NCBI RefSeq assembly: GCF_030973515.1
Contig: NZ_JARGZA010000003.1
Location: 62,001-126,000 of the forward strand
DNA length: 64,000 bases
DNA from: Jannaschia maritima
GTDB taxonomy: Bacteria > Pseudomonadota > Alphaproteobacteria > Rhodobacterales > Rhodobacteraceae
Reading direction: 5' to 3'
Shown here: positions 34,705 through 43,811 of the stretch, piece after piece
How the letters are laid out: each line of letters opens with the position of its first letter
How positions within the stretch are numbered: the stretch's first letter is position 1
Program-made: the position numbers and the translations under genes
The notes under the pieces: model-generated
The model's input: the letters and a program-made list of their open reading frames with translations, nothing else
What the model was told of the DNA's origin: nothing
Databases searched by the model: none

Positions 34705-35637
34705 ATGCGCGTGTTCCGTGACCTGTCCGCCATTCCCGACGACGCGCGCGGGGCCGTCGCGGCCATCGGCAACTTCGACGGCGTGCATCTTGGCCACCGT
34801 CACGCCATCGACATGGCCCGCCGCCCCGGCCACCCCCTGGGCGTCGTGACGTTCGAGCCGCACCCGCGAGAGGTCTTCGCGCCCGACGCCCCGCCCTTCC
34901 GCCTGATGAACGCCGCCGCCCGCGCGTCCCGCCTGGCCAAGATCGGGGTGGACGTCCTGTTCGAGCTTCCCTTCCCCGCGGTCGCGCCCCTGACGGCCGA
35001 GGCCTTCGTGGCGGACGTCCTGCACGGCGCGCTGGGCCTGTCCGGCGTGGTCGTGGGCGCCGACTTCCGCTTCGGCAAGGCACGGGCGGGGGACGTGGCC
35101 CTCCTGCGGGCCGAAGGCGCGGCCAGAAACATGGACGTCGCGGTCGCCGACCTGCTGGCGCGCCCCGATGGGCCGATCTCGTCCACCGCGATCCGCCGCG
35201 CGCTGACCGACGGGCGCCCGCGGGATGCCGCCGCCATGCTGGGTCATTGGCACCGCATCGAGGGCCCCGTGATCCATGGCGAGAAGCGAGGCCGCGCCCT
35301 GAACTATCCGACCGCGAACCAGGCGCTGGACGGGCTGCACCTGCCCCGTTTCGGCGTTTATGCGGTCCTGGCCGACGTGTTGGACGGGCCCCATGCTGGG
35401 CGCCATCGCGCGGTGGCCAGCCTGGGCGTCCGGCCGATGTTCGGGCAGAACGTCCCCAACCTGGAAACCCATCTGTTCGACTTCGACGGCGACCTCTATG
35501 GCGCGTCCCTGTCCGTCGCGCTCGTGGACTTCCTGCGGCCGGAGGCGTCGTTCGACGGCCTGGACGCCCTCGTCGCGCAGATGGACGCCGACAGCGAACG
35601 CGCCCGCGCCGTGCTGGCCGGCCTCGCCGATGCCTAG
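34705..35637 (+). CDS. ribF: Riboflavin kinase/FMN adenylyltransferase RibF
   Basis: A 310-residue bifunctional enzyme that makes FMN and FAD. The N-terminal FAD synthetase domain has the nucleotidyltransferase motif AIGNFDGVHLGH near 20-31 and the ISSTAIRRAL motif. The C-terminal flavokinase domain has HGEKRGRALNYPTANQ and GVYAVLADV. It starts 75 bp after the tRNA gene on the other strand and overlaps the next gene by 8 bases. It completes the flavin pathway whose earlier step RibD lies at 1.8 kb. Confidence 0.95.
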   Translation: MRVFRDLSAIPDDARGAVAAIGNFDGVHLGHRHAIDMARRPGHPLGVVTFEPHPREVFAPDAPPFRLMNAAARASRLAKIGVDVLFELPFPAVAPLTAEAFVADVLHGALGLSGVVVGADFRFGKARAGDVALLRAEGAARNMDVAVADLLARPDGPISSTAIRRALTDGRPRDAAAMLGHWHRIEGPVIHGEKRGRALNYPTANQALDGLHLPRFGVYAVLADVLDGPHAGRHRAVASLGVRPMFGQNVPNLETHLFDFDGDLYGASLSVALVDFLRPEASFDGLDALVAQMDADSERARAVLAGLADA

Positions 35638-36091
35638 GCTCCGCCCCCGCTTCTGGGAACGCCCCCTGTCCAAGCTGACCCCGGCGGAGTGGGAAGCGCT
35701 TTGCGACGGCTGCGGCAAGTGCTGCCTGAATAAGCTGGAGGACGAGGAGACGGGCGAGGTCGCGTTCACCGACGTCGCCTGCCGCCTGCTGGACGACGCG
35801 ACCTGCCGCTGCGCTCATTACGCGCAGCGCAAGGTCTTCGTCCCCGACTGCGTGGTCCTGACGCCGAAGTCGCTGCCGGACGTCGCCTACTTCATGCCCA
35901 CCACCTGCGCCTATCGCCGCCTGCACGAAGGCCGCCCGCTACCCCGCTGGCACCCCCTGCTGACCGGCGACCCGGACAGCCCCCACGACGCAGGCGCGTC
36001 CCTGCGTTGCCGCACGGCGTCGGAGATGGAGGTCGCGGAGGACGAATGGGAGGATCACGTCATCCCGGAACCGTTGGGCGACGGAAGCTGA
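35630..36091 (+). CDS. YcgN/YkgJ-type cysteine-cluster protein (UPF0260)
   Basis: A 153-residue protein of the UPF0260 family, the usual length. The cysteine cluster is CDGCGKCC (near 24-31), followed by CRLLDDATCRCAHY and PDCVVLTP, which likely binds a metal or an iron-sulfur centre. PTTCAYRRLHEGRPLPRWHPLLTGDP is a typical family segment. The function is unknown. It begins inside the ribF 3' end with an 8-base overlap, so the pair is probably one transcript. Confidence 0.88.
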   Translation: MPRLRPRFWERPLSKLTPAEWEALCDGCGKCCLNKLEDEETGEVAFTDVACRLLDDATCRCAHYAQRKVFVPDCVVLTPKSLPDVAYFMPTTCAYRRLHEGRPLPRWHPLLTGDPDSPHDAGASLRCRTASEMEVAEDEWEDHVIPEPLGDGS

Positions 36092-36134
36092 CGCGGTATG
36101 CGGGCCCGGATGGCCGAGCCCGCCATCCAAGCGC

Positions 36135-36884
36135 TTAGATACGGGCGCGTCGCCGCAAGGCGCCCAGCGCCACCAGTCCGCCCACCAGCAGCACTCCACC
36201 CGCAGGCAGGGGCACGACAGGAGGCATGTCATCGTCGTCGTCGCCGTTGCCGCCCATGCCACCACCACCGGTGCCCGGATCTCCTCCGCCAGTGCCAGGA
36301 TCCCCCATACCGTCCCCCGGCGTGAACGTGTACTCGATCCCATAGACGAAATTCGCCTGGCCGAAGGCAGAAACCGCTTGCGCCGGTGTTCCGTCGACGG
36401 CGATGCCCTGGAAATTGATCTCGATCACGCCAGTCCCGACGACCGCATCGAGATCGGTGAAGATCGCCTCGCCTTGGGCCGATCCAGTCGTTCCGAAGAA
36501 CCCATTGGCTCCGACCACATCGTTGTCACGCACCGCAAGCTCGACCGCGGTGAACGGATCGTCTCCAACGTCCGGGGTCGAGAAGAATGCTGCCTCGAGA
36601 AAGACGTTCTGCTGCAGGGAGTCGAGCGGCACCGTCGTGAAGTACTGCGACACGCCGGAGACCGAAACGCTGGCGAAGAACAGCGCCGACGTCAGTGCGC
36701 CTTGCGCTGGGTCGAACTGCGGAAGTCCGGCGGACGCCCGAAGCACCTGCAACCCAGGGGCGGCGGCCACGACCGGAATCGTGAAGGCGTCCGATACCGT
36801 GGTCGTGGCAGCAGACCCCGCCATGGGGGTCGCGACGGCGACCGCTATGGCGCCGGCGAACGGAAGTTGTTTCAATGACATCAT
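36135..36884 (-). CDS. VPLPA-CTERM exported protein
   Basis: A 249-residue predicted surface protein. The N-terminal signal peptide covers about residues 1-25 (AIAVAVATPMAGSAA). The mature region is rich in small and hydrophobic residues without a recognised domain. A Gly/Asp linker (GTGGGDPGTGGGG, then NGDDDDDMP) leads to a C-terminal tripartite sorting signal: VVPLPAGG, a hydrophobic helix, and RRRARI. This signal is processed by an exosortase system in Rhodobacterales. Two adjacent ATG codons at 36884 and 36881 are possible; GGAGAGG lies directly upstream, and an 18-bp inverted repeat abuts it. The gene looks less GC-extreme than its neighbours. Confidence 0.85.
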   Translation of the reverse strand: MMSLKQLPFAGAIAVAVATPMAGSAATTTVSDAFTIPVVAAAPGLQVLRASAGLPQFDPAQGALTSALFFASVSVSGVSQYFTTVPLDSLQQNVFLEAAFFSTPDVGDDPFTAVELAVRDNDVVGANGFFGTTGSAQGEAIFTDLDAVVGTGVIEINFQGIAVDGTPAQAVSAFGQANFVYGIEYTFTPGDGMGDPGTGGGDPGTGGGGMGGNGDDDDDMPPVVPLPAGGVLLVGGLVALGALRRRARI

Positions 36885-36892
36885 CCTCTCCA

Positions 36893-36910
36893 TCGCAATG
36901 AGCATTGCGA
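36893..36910 (-). promoter_or_regulatory. Inverted repeat abutting the VPLPA gene's ribosome binding site
   Basis: A perfect 8-bp inverted repeat with a 2-base centre, TCGCAATG-AG-CATTGCGA, lies immediately upstream of the GGAGAGG Shine-Dalgarno. It may be an operator for a dimeric regulator or an RNA hairpin that affects translation start. Such symmetry is rare in the AT-poor background. Confidence 0.45.
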
Positions 36911-37009
36911 CGATAGCCGGACGATTCCGGAGCGCCATTAACCTTTCCGCATCGTTACAGGGGATCCGGTCACCTTGGCAGGATCTCGCCGATATCGAAA
37001 ACCGTCGCG

Positions 37010-37258
37010 TCACCCCATCACCACCGCGTACCGCGCCAGCCCATAGACGTAGAGCGCGGCGAACAGCACGTTGAGCCATTTCAATTGCGGCTCGCGGTGG
37101 AGCCAGGCGCAGTAGGTCCAGATCATGCAAAAGGGCAGGCTCAGGGCCATCGCGCCCAGTTGCCAGTCCTGCACCACGCAGATCGCGCTGCCCAGGCCCA
37201 GGAGGACGGCGATGTTCTTCAAACGCCGCTCATAGGCGGCGAATCGTGTCGGTTCCAT
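37010..37258 (-). CDS. Small multi-helix membrane protein, unknown
   Basis: An 82-residue hypothetical membrane protein. About three helices are visible: near 15-33 (NIAVLLGLGSAICVV), 35-52 (GAMALSLPFCMIWTYCAW) and 62-80 (WLNVLFAALYVYGLARYAVV). The N-terminus is hydrophilic and basic (MEPTRFAAYERRLK). I do not recognise a named family, but hydropathy and codon use support a real gene. It lies head-on with the start of the threonine aldolase region, so it may be transcribed divergently from it. Confidence 0.7.
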   Translation of the reverse strand: MEPTRFAAYERRLKNIAVLLGLGSAICVVQDWQLGAMALSLPFCMIWTYCAWLHREPQLKWLNVLFAALYVYGLARYAVVMG

Positions 37259-37379
37259 TCATAGGGTCCATCTGATCGGCGCCGTTGACCCGGCGTTCCG
37301 ATTGGCGTCGGATATCGCCGCCGGACGCGCGGATCAAGACTCGTTGCCCCCGTTCGGGCGCCGCGCTAGCCCCGGCGCC

Positions 37380-38402
37380 ATGAACCTCAACTTCGCCTCC
37401 GACAACGCGGGCCCCGTGCACCCCGCCATCATGCAGGCCCTGGCGGATGCCAACGCGGGCGGGACCATGCCCTATGGCAACGACGACGCCACCGCCGCGC
37501 TGCGGGACCGGTTCCGCACCCTCCTCGCCTGGCCGGAGGCGGAGATCGCGCTGGTCGCGACCGGCACCGCGGCCAACGCCATCGCCTTGGCCGCGCTCGT
37601 GAAGCCCTACGACGCGATCCTGTGCCACCAGGCCGCGCATATCCAGGACGACGAGGCGGGTGCGCCGGAGTTCTATACCGGCGGCGCCAAGCTCGTCCCC
37701 GTGCCGGGACCCCACGGCCGCATCGATCCGGACGCCCTGCGCGCCGCCTGCGCGCGCATCGGCACCAGCGTCCACGCCGTGCAGCGCGGGGCCCTGTCGC
37801 TTACGGACGTGACGGAGGCAGGGACCCTCTACACCCCCGACCAGCTCGACGCGTTGACGGCCATCGCCCGCGACTATGGCATGGCCACGCACCTGGACGG
37901 CGCGCGCTTCGCCAATGCCTGCGCCGCTCTGGACTGCACGGCGGCCGACCTGGCGCGCGGGTTCGACGTCGTCAGCTTCGGGGGCACGAAGAACGGCTGC
38001 ATGGGGGTGGAGGCCATCGTCCTTCGCGACCCGGCCGGCCACTGGGACGTGCAGATGCGCCGCAAGCGCGCGGGCCACCTGTGGTCCAAGCACCGCTACC
38101 TCGCGGCGCAGATGACGGCCTATCTGGCCGACGACCTGTGGCTGGACCTGGGCGGACGCGCCAACGCCGCCGCCGGGCGCCTCGCCGAAGGCCTGGCCCG
38201 GGCGGGCGCCGAAGTCGTCCACCCACCGCAGGCGAACATGATCTTCGCGCGCCTCGACCCTGCCGCCCACGACCGCGCGAAGGCCGCCGGCGCCGCCTAC
38301 TACGTGATGGACGACGCCCCACGCCCCCTCTGCCGCCTGGTCTGCGACTGGTCCAAGACCGACGCGGAGGTGGACGCCCTGCTCCGCGCGCTCGCGGGCT
38401 AG
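37380..38402 (+). CDS. Threonine aldolase family PLP enzyme
   Basis: A 340-residue β-eliminating-lyase-type enzyme that splits L-threonine or allo-threonine to glycine and acetaldehyde. The PLP Schiff-base lysine is in VSFGGTKNGCMG near residues 198-209. FASDNAGPVHPAIMQAL and DGARFANACAAL are characteristic. The start ATG at 37380 gives the standard N-terminus MNLNFASDN. In other Rhodobacterales this enzyme is called low-specificity threonine aldolase; stereospecificity is not decidable here. The next gene, lysA, follows after 57 bp. Confidence 0.9.
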   Translation: MNLNFASDNAGPVHPAIMQALADANAGGTMPYGNDDATAALRDRFRTLLAWPEAEIALVATGTAANAIALAALVKPYDAILCHQAAHIQDDEAGAPEFYTGGAKLVPVPGPHGRIDPDALRAACARIGTSVHAVQRGALSLTDVTEAGTLYTPDQLDALTAIARDYGMATHLDGARFANACAALDCTAADLARGFDVVSFGGTKNGCMGVEAIVLRDPAGHWDVQMRRKRAGHLWSKHRYLAAQMTAYLADDLWLDLGGRANAAAGRLAEGLARAGAEVVHPPQANMIFARLDPAAHDRAKAAGAAYYVMDDAPRPLCRLVCDWSKTDAEVDALLRALAG

Positions 38403-38459
38403 GGCGGCGCCCCCCGGGCGCCTTCCCCTCCGCCACCCGCGCGGCTATGGGGCGCGGCC

Positions 38460-39725
38460 ATGGACCACTTCCTCTATCGCGACGGCGTCTTGCACGCCGA
38501 GGACGTTTCCCTGCCCGCGATCGCCGCCGCCGTGGGCACGCCGGCCTATGTGTATTCCGCGGCCACGCTCCTGCGGCACTACCGCCTGTTCGACGACGCG
38601 CTGGCCTGGGGGCCGCATCTGGTCTGCTATGCGGTCAAGGCCGCCAGCAACGTCGCCATCCTGAAGCTCCTGGGCGATGCCGGCGCCGGCATGGACGTGG
38701 TCAGCGAGGGCGAGTACCGCCGCGCCCGCGCCGCCGGCGTGCCGGGCGAACGCATCGTCTTCTCCGGCATCGGCAAGACGGAAGGCGAGATGCGGCACGT
38801 CCTGGAAAACGGCGTCCGTCAGATCAACCTGGAATCGGAACCCGAGATGCGCGCCCTGTCCCGCATCGCCGCCACCATGGGGGTCGAGGTGCCCGTCACT
38901 GTGCGCGTGAACCCCGACGTCGATGCCAGGACCCACGAAAAGATCGCCACCGGCAAGGCGGAGAACAAGTTCGGGATCCCCATCGCCCGCGCCCGCGATG
39001 TCTATGCCGAGATCGCGGCCCTGCCCGGCCTGCGCGCCGTGGGCGTCGACGTCCATATCGGCAGCCAGCTGACCGACCTCGATCCGTTCCGCCAGGCGTA
39101 CCGCAAGGTGGCCGACCTGACCCGTGCCCTGCGCGACGACGGCCATGCCATCGAACGCCTGGACCTGGGCGGCGGGCTGGGCATACCCTACGAACGCTCC
39201 AACCTCGCGCCCCCCGTGCCGGCCGAATACGGCGAAGTCATTCGACAGGAGGTGGGCGATCTGGGCTGCGAGATCGAGATCGAGCCAGGCCGCCTGATCG
39301 CGGGCAACGCGGGCATCCTGCTGTCGCGGGTGATCTACCTCAAGCACGGCGAGGGCCGCGACTTCCTGATCGTGGACGCCGCGATGAACGACCTGATCCG
39401 CCCCGCGATGTACGGGGCGCACCACGACATCGTGCCCGTCGCGGAACCCCCGGCCGGCGTGGACCTGTCCCCCGCCGACGTGGTCGGTCCGGTCTGCGAA
39501 AGTGGCGACACGTTCGCCAAGGCCCGCCCCCTGCCGCCCCTGGACGGCGGCGACCTGATCGCCTTCCGGGGCGCCGGGGCCTATGCGGCCGTGATGGCGT
39601 CCGAGTACAACTCCCGCCCCCTCGTGCCGGAGGTCCTGGTCCAGGGCGACGAATGGTCCGTGATCCGCCGCCGCCCGACCTGGGACGAGATGCTGGAACG
39701 CGAATCCATTCCCGACTGGCTCTAG
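38460..39725 (+). CDS. lysA: Diaminopimelate decarboxylase
   Basis: A 421-residue PLP-dependent enzyme for the last step of lysine synthesis. The PLP lysine is in LVCYAVKAASN near 55-65. Substrate and cofactor residues are in VDVHIGSQ, RLDLGGGLGIPYE, IEPGRLIAGNAG, and the catalytic cysteine in VCESGDTFAK. It ends 12 bp before a GC-rich hairpin that probably separates it from the TIGR02302 gene. In this order lysA is often found next to TIGR02302 genes, as here. Confidence 0.95.
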   Translation: MDHFLYRDGVLHAEDVSLPAIAAAVGTPAYVYSAATLLRHYRLFDDALAWGPHLVCYAVKAASNVAILKLLGDAGAGMDVVSEGEYRRARAAGVPGERIVFSGIGKTEGEMRHVLENGVRQINLESEPEMRALSRIAATMGVEVPVTVRVNPDVDARTHEKIATGKAENKFGIPIARARDVYAEIAALPGLRAVGVDVHIGSQLTDLDPFRQAYRKVADLTRALRDDGHAIERLDLGGGLGIPYERSNLAPPVPAEYGEVIRQEVGDLGCEIEIEPGRLIAGNAGILLSRVIYLKHGEGRDFLIVDAAMNDLIRPAMYGAHHDIVPVAEPPAGVDLSPADVVGPVCESGDTFAKARPLPPLDGGDLIAFRGAGAYAAVMASEYNSRPLVPEVLVQGDEWSVIRRRPTWDEMLERESIPDWL

Positions 39726-39731
39726 CGGCCC

Positions 39732-39773
39732 GCCCCCATGGACCCCCGCCACGGGGAGGGCGGGGGTGGGGGC
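39732..39773 (+). terminator. GC-rich hairpin after lysA
   Basis: GCCCCC and ACCCCCGCC (with a 4-base bulge) pair with GGCGGGGGT and GGGGGC around a short loop, giving a 15-bp imperfect stem that starts 7 bp after the lysA stop codon. No T-tract follows. A similar C-rich/G-rich hairpin lies at 42714-42752. Confidence 0.45.
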
Positions 39774-39937
39774 TCGAAGGAACCCGCCATGCGAAGGATC
39801 GTCCCGATCCGGGGCGATGGCCCCGCGACGTCCCCCGGGCATGGCCCCACCCCTCGGATCTGTGACCACCCGCCCCTCGCAATCGCCCGTGCCGGACGCT
39901 ACGTGTCGGGGGACCGCATGACCTGGGGGGCCAGCGC

Positions 39938-42502
39938 ATGACCCGGACGACCGACACCGAACCCGCCCGCCGCGCCCTGCGCCTCACCCGTCTGGGCCTG
40001 GGCGCGGAACGCGCCGTTCGCGCCTTCTGGCCCGCCTGGACGGCTGCCCTCCTGGGCGTCGCGGTCTGGTCCACCGACCTCCTGACCGGCACCGCCGCGA
40101 CCGCCGCCCTGGCCGCCGCGGCCCTCGCCACGCTGGTGCTGCTGGCCTGGGGCCTGTGGCGCTTCCGTCTACCCGCCCGTGCCGACGCCGCCGCCCGACT
40201 GGACCGCACCCTGCCCGGCCGCCCCCTGCAGGGGCTGGCCGACGACATCGCCGTCGGGCGCGACGACGCGGACGCCCACGCGGTCTGGCGCGCTCATCGC
40301 GACCGGCTGTCGCGCACGCTGGCCGCCGCGCGCCCCGTGTCGCCGGACCTGCGCGTATCGCGCCGCGACCCCTTCGCCCTGCGCTACCTCGCCCTGCTCC
40401 TGGCCGCCGTCGGCATCCTGTTCGGCACGCTGCTGCGCGTCCCCGACCTGCCCGGCATCCCGGGGCAGTCCGGCACCGCGCAGGCGGCCGGACCGTCCTG
40501 GGAAGGCTGGCTGGAACCGCCCCGCCACACCGGCCTGCCGGGTCTCTACCTGCGCGACGTCGAACCCGGCCCCGTCACCGTCCCCGAAGGCACGCGGATC
40601 ACGGTTCGCCTGTACGCCGCGCCCGGCGCGATCACCGTCCGGCAGGACGTGGGCGACCCCATTGCCGAGGGGACGGACGCGGCCGTGCAGCAGTTCACCG
40701 CCGAACGCGACGGCACCCTGACCATCGCGGGGACCGCCAACGACCCGACCTGGACGCTGGACGTCACGCCCGACGCCGCCCCCGCCATTGCGATGAACGG
40801 TGCGCCCGGGTTCGAGCATCCCGACGCGGGCACCCTGCCCTGGCAGGCCACCGACGATTACGGCGTGGCCGCGGCCGGGGTCGCCTTCGCCCTCGACCTG
40901 GCATCGGTGGATCGCCGTCACGGCCTCGCCGTCGATCCCGAACCCCGCGACGCCGTCACGCTGCAGATGCCGCTGCCCATCGCGGGGGACAGGGCCGACG
41001 TGGCCGATGTGTTCCGCTTCGACCTGACGAAGCATCCCTTCGCGGGCCTGCCCGTCCTGGCCACGCTGACCGCCACCGACGCGATGGACCAGTCCGGCAC
41101 CACCACCGCGCCGATGATCCTGCCGGGGCGGTCCTTCTACGACACGGACGCCGCCGCACTGATCGAGATGCGGCGCGACCTCCTGTGGTCTCGCGCGAAC
41201 GCCGAACGTACGGCTCGGTTGCTGCGCGCGGTGACCTGGAACGGGGCCGACGCGTTCGACCACCCCCCCGCCTATCTGCTGACCCGCACCGCGATCCGCC
41301 GCCTGGACCGCGCGGGCGACGCCCTGTCGGAGGCGGAGCGCGACCGCATCGCGGAGATGCTGTGGAAGGCCGCCCTCCGGCTGGAGGAGGACAGCCTCGA
41401 TTCCGCGCTCGAACGCTTGCGCCAGGCGCAGGACCGTTTGGCCGAAGCCATCCGCCAGGGCGCCGACCCCGACGAGATCGCCCGCCTGATGGAGGAGATG
41501 CGCCGCGCCATGGACGACTACACCCGCCAGCTGGCCGAACGCGGCGAGCAGGACGGGTCCCAGGCGCAGCAGCAGGCCGAGAACGGCGAGATGCAGCAGG
41601 TCACGCCCGACATGCTGGACCAGATGATGCAGCGCATCGAGGAGTTGATGGAGCAGGGCCGCACCGCGGAGGCGCAGGAGCTGCTCCAGCAGCTGCAGGA
41701 GATGATGGAGAACCTGCAGGTCACCCAGGGCCAGCCGGGCGGGGGTCAGGGCCAGCAGGGCCAGGGCGGGCCGGGCGAACAGGCCATGGACGAGATGCGC
41801 GACACCCTGCGCGAGCAGCAGGGCCTGTCCGACGACGCGTTCCGCGAGTTACAGGAACGGTTCGACCCCAACGCCCAGGCCGGCGAGTCGCAGGAGAACG
41901 AGGGGCGCAACGGCGGCCAGGGCCGTGGGCAGGAGCACGAAGGCCAGGCCGGCGAAGGCCAGGCGGGCGACGGAAGCCAGGGCCAGCCGCGCCCCGGCCA
42001 GACCCCGGGCGAGTTGGCGCGGCGGCAAGGGGACCTGCGCGAACGCCTGGACGACCTGGATGGCCAGATCCCCGGCAACGAGGCCGGTGACGCGGCGCGC
42101 GACGCGCTCGGCCGCGCGGGTCGCGCGATGGAGCAGGCCCGCCGCGACCTGGAGGACGGCAACCTCGGTGGCGCGCTGAACGACCAGGCCCAGGCGATGG
42201 ACGCCTTGCGCGACGGCATGCAGGAGCTGGGCCGCGCGCTATCGGACCAGCAGCCCGGCGGCGGCCAGCCGGGGGACCGCGACACGGCCGGCTTGCGTCC
42301 GGGCGAAGGGGGGCAGCGCGATCCCTTGGGCCGTCGCTCCGGCGACGGGGCGCGCTTGGGAACGGACGAGCAGTTCCTCGACGGACCGGACGCGGCCCGG
42401 CGCAGCCAGGAGTTGCGGGACGAGATCCGCCGCCGCTCCGCCGAACAGAGCCGCCCGGAACTGGAACGCGACTACCTCAACCGTCTGCTCGACCGCTTCT
42501 GA
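39938..42502 (+). CDS. TIGR02302 family membrane-anchored protein
   Basis: An 854-residue protein of the alphaproteobacterial TIGR02302/DUF4175 family. Two N-terminal membrane helices near 30-75 (AWTAALLGVAVW, LAAAALATLVLLAWGLW) and another near 145-165 anchor it. A β-rich extracytoplasmic region (PPRHTGLPGLYLRD, VTVPEGTRITVRLYA) follows. From about 480 the sequence is α-helical and extremely Gln/Glu/Gly-rich (MEEMRRAMDDYTRQL, MEQGRTAEAQELLQQLQEM, and repeated GQGGQGQ-like tracts). The function is unknown. It follows lysA by 212 bp. Confidence 0.9.
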   Translation: MTRTTDTEPARRALRLTRLGLGAERAVRAFWPAWTAALLGVAVWSTDLLTGTAATAALAAAALATLVLLAWGLWRFRLPARADAAARLDRTLPGRPLQGLADDIAVGRDDADAHAVWRAHRDRLSRTLAAARPVSPDLRVSRRDPFALRYLALLLAAVGILFGTLLRVPDLPGIPGQSGTAQAAGPSWEGWLEPPRHTGLPGLYLRDVEPGPVTVPEGTRITVRLYAAPGAITVRQDVGDPIAEGTDAAVQQFTAERDGTLTIAGTANDPTWTLDVTPDAAPAIAMNGAPGFEHPDAGTLPWQATDDYGVAAAGVAFALDLASVDRRHGLAVDPEPRDAVTLQMPLPIAGDRADVADVFRFDLTKHPFAGLPVLATLTATDAMDQSGTTTAPMILPGRSFYDTDAAALIEMRRDLLWSRANAERTARLLRAVTWNGADAFDHPPAYLLTRTAIRRLDRAGDALSEAERDRIAEMLWKAALRLEEDSLDSALERLRQAQDRLAEAIRQGADPDEIARLMEEMRRAMDDYTRQLAERGEQDGSQAQQQAENGEMQQVTPDMLDQMMQRIEELMEQGRTAEAQELLQQLQEMMENLQVTQGQPGGGQGQQGQGGPGEQAMDEMRDTLREQQGLSDDAFRELQERFDPNAQAGESQENEGRNGGQGRGQEHEGQAGEGQAGDGSQGQPRPGQTPGELARRQGDLRERLDDLDGQIPGNEAGDAARDALGRAGRAMEQARRDLEDGNLGGALNDQAQAMDALRDGMQELGRALSDQQPGGGQPGDRDTAGLRPGEGGQRDPLGRRSGDGARLGTDEQFLDGPDAARRSQELRDEIRRRSAEQSRPELERDYLNRLLDRF

Positions 42503-42804
42503 TCGTGCCGCCGGGCCTCGGGGGCCGTCGGCTTCCGGCGGACGACGCGGCGCGCGCCCGCTCGCGGGACGGGTACTCGATCGTCCTATGCTCTTCCGGG
42601 GGATGGCGTCGGCACGGATGACGCACGTCCCGATGGAATCGCGCCGGACTGCCCCGACGCCCTGCGCCCCCACCGATCCGACGAAACGGGCGGCATCACG
42701 CCTGGAACGACGGCACCCCCTCCCCCCTCGGCGGAGGGTCGGGGTGGGGGCGACCCTTGCCCCTTACGGGCAAATATTGCCGAACACGACCGAAGCCGTC
42801 GCTA
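42503..42804. other. 302-bp gene-free stretch
   Basis: This is a convergent gap between the TIGR02302 gene and the zinc-ribbon gene. It holds one GC-rich hairpin, listed separately, then a short less GC-rich segment (ACGGGCAAATATTGCCG). I find no ORF with coding character. Confidence 0.6.
42714..42752. terminator. GC-rich hairpin in the convergent gap
   Basis: A C-rich arm (CACCCCCTCCCCCCTC) faces a G-rich arm (GAGGGTCGGGGTGGGGGC) across a short loop, with about 14 pairs and two bulged bases. It could terminate both converging transcripts. It resembles the hairpin after lysA and probably belongs to the same intergenic element type. Confidence 0.4.
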
Positions 42805-43692
42805 TCATCCCGTCCCGTCGAACCACGCCGTCAGCGCCTGCGCCCCCCGGGCCAGGGCGGCGCGCTGCGTGTCCACGAAACCGACATAGCCCGTCAACGG
42901 ATCGGCCAGCCCCGGAACCGCCGACGCGATGTCGGCGGCGAACAGGTACAGCGCCGCCAAGACGCCGATCACCGCCAACGCGGCCACGAAGCCCAGCCTG
43001 AACCCACGTCCCCGATCGGGCTCCGCCTCCACCGGACGCCGGTCGCGCGCCACCGGCCGCGCGCGGGCGGGCGGATCGGTCCGCACGGCCTCGATCTCGG
43101 GCAGGGCATCGCCGCGCCCCTCGCGCGGGGCGGTCGCAGGCGTGACGGCCACGGTCCCCACCGGCTCGACCTCCGCGGGATCGGCGTTCTCGGGCGCGTC
43201 GGGATCGGACGCCCCCCCCTTGCGGCGCGCCCGGGCCAGGGCGGCGGCGGCGGCCATGCGCGCGCGCTCCCGCTCTCCCTTCGAGATGGCGGCGTCGCGC
43301 TCGGACGGCGGGTCCGCCGCGCCCGCGTCGTCCCCGTCCACGTCCACGTCACCGTCTACGTCCCGCCGGCCGGCCTCCGACGCAGGACGTCCGTTCCGTT
43401 CCGCCGCGCGCGCCCGGCTCTCGAAGGCCCGCTCCTCGCGCAGGATGCCCATGACGTCCTCGCCTCCGACGGGGTCCGCGGCCAGGTCCGCGGGGTCCGG
43501 TCCCGCCCCGCCCCGCGCGGACCGCGCGGCCTTCAGGTCCGGGAACGATTCGACCGGCGCCGGGCGCTTCGGCTCCCCCAGTTGGAACCACGTCGTGCTA
43601 CAGTTGGAGCATTGCACGTCCCGCCCGCCCGCGGGGATCATCTCCGACGCGATCTCGTACTTCGCTCCGCAGGAGGGGCAGGTCAGGCGCAT
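42805..43692 (-). CDS. Zinc-ribbon membrane protein (MJ0042-type finger)
   Basis: A 295-residue protein. The N-terminal zinc ribbon has CPSC (5-8) and CSNC (28-31), the spacing of MJ0042-type zinc fingers. A long acidic/basic, disordered linker follows, with a DVDGDVDVDGDD stretch. A single membrane helix is near 232-254 (FVAALAVIGVLAALYLFAADI), and the C-terminus is outside. The function is unknown. It is divergent from ftsE with a 119-bp gap, a recurrent arrangement in Rhodobacterales. Confidence 0.85.
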   Translation of the reverse strand: MRLTCPSCGAKYEIASEMIPAGGRDVQCSNCSTTWFQLGEPKRPAPVESFPDLKAARSARGGAGPDPADLAADPVGGEDVMGILREERAFESRARAAERNGRPASEAGRRDVDGDVDVDGDDAGAADPPSERDAAISKGERERARMAAAAALARARRKGGASDPDAPENADPAEVEPVGTVAVTPATAPREGRGDALPEIEAVRTDPPARARPVARDRRPVEAEPDRGRGFRLGFVAALAVIGVLAALYLFAADIASAVPGLADPLTGYVGFVDTQRAALARGAQALTAWFDGTG

Positions 43693-43811
43693 GGGGGTTC
43701 CGCGTCATACAGATCGCGCGCAACCTGACCCACGCGGCCCCGGTGGGCAAGCCCGCGGCCGCAATTGCGACCGGTCCCGCCCGCTGGCATAGGCACGCGC
43801 GGGGGTGCGCG

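Noticed and set aside
39738-39941. A 67-codon frame after lysA
   Set aside because: It overlaps the GC-rich hairpin, has low-complexity content and no ribosome binding site, so no gene is called.
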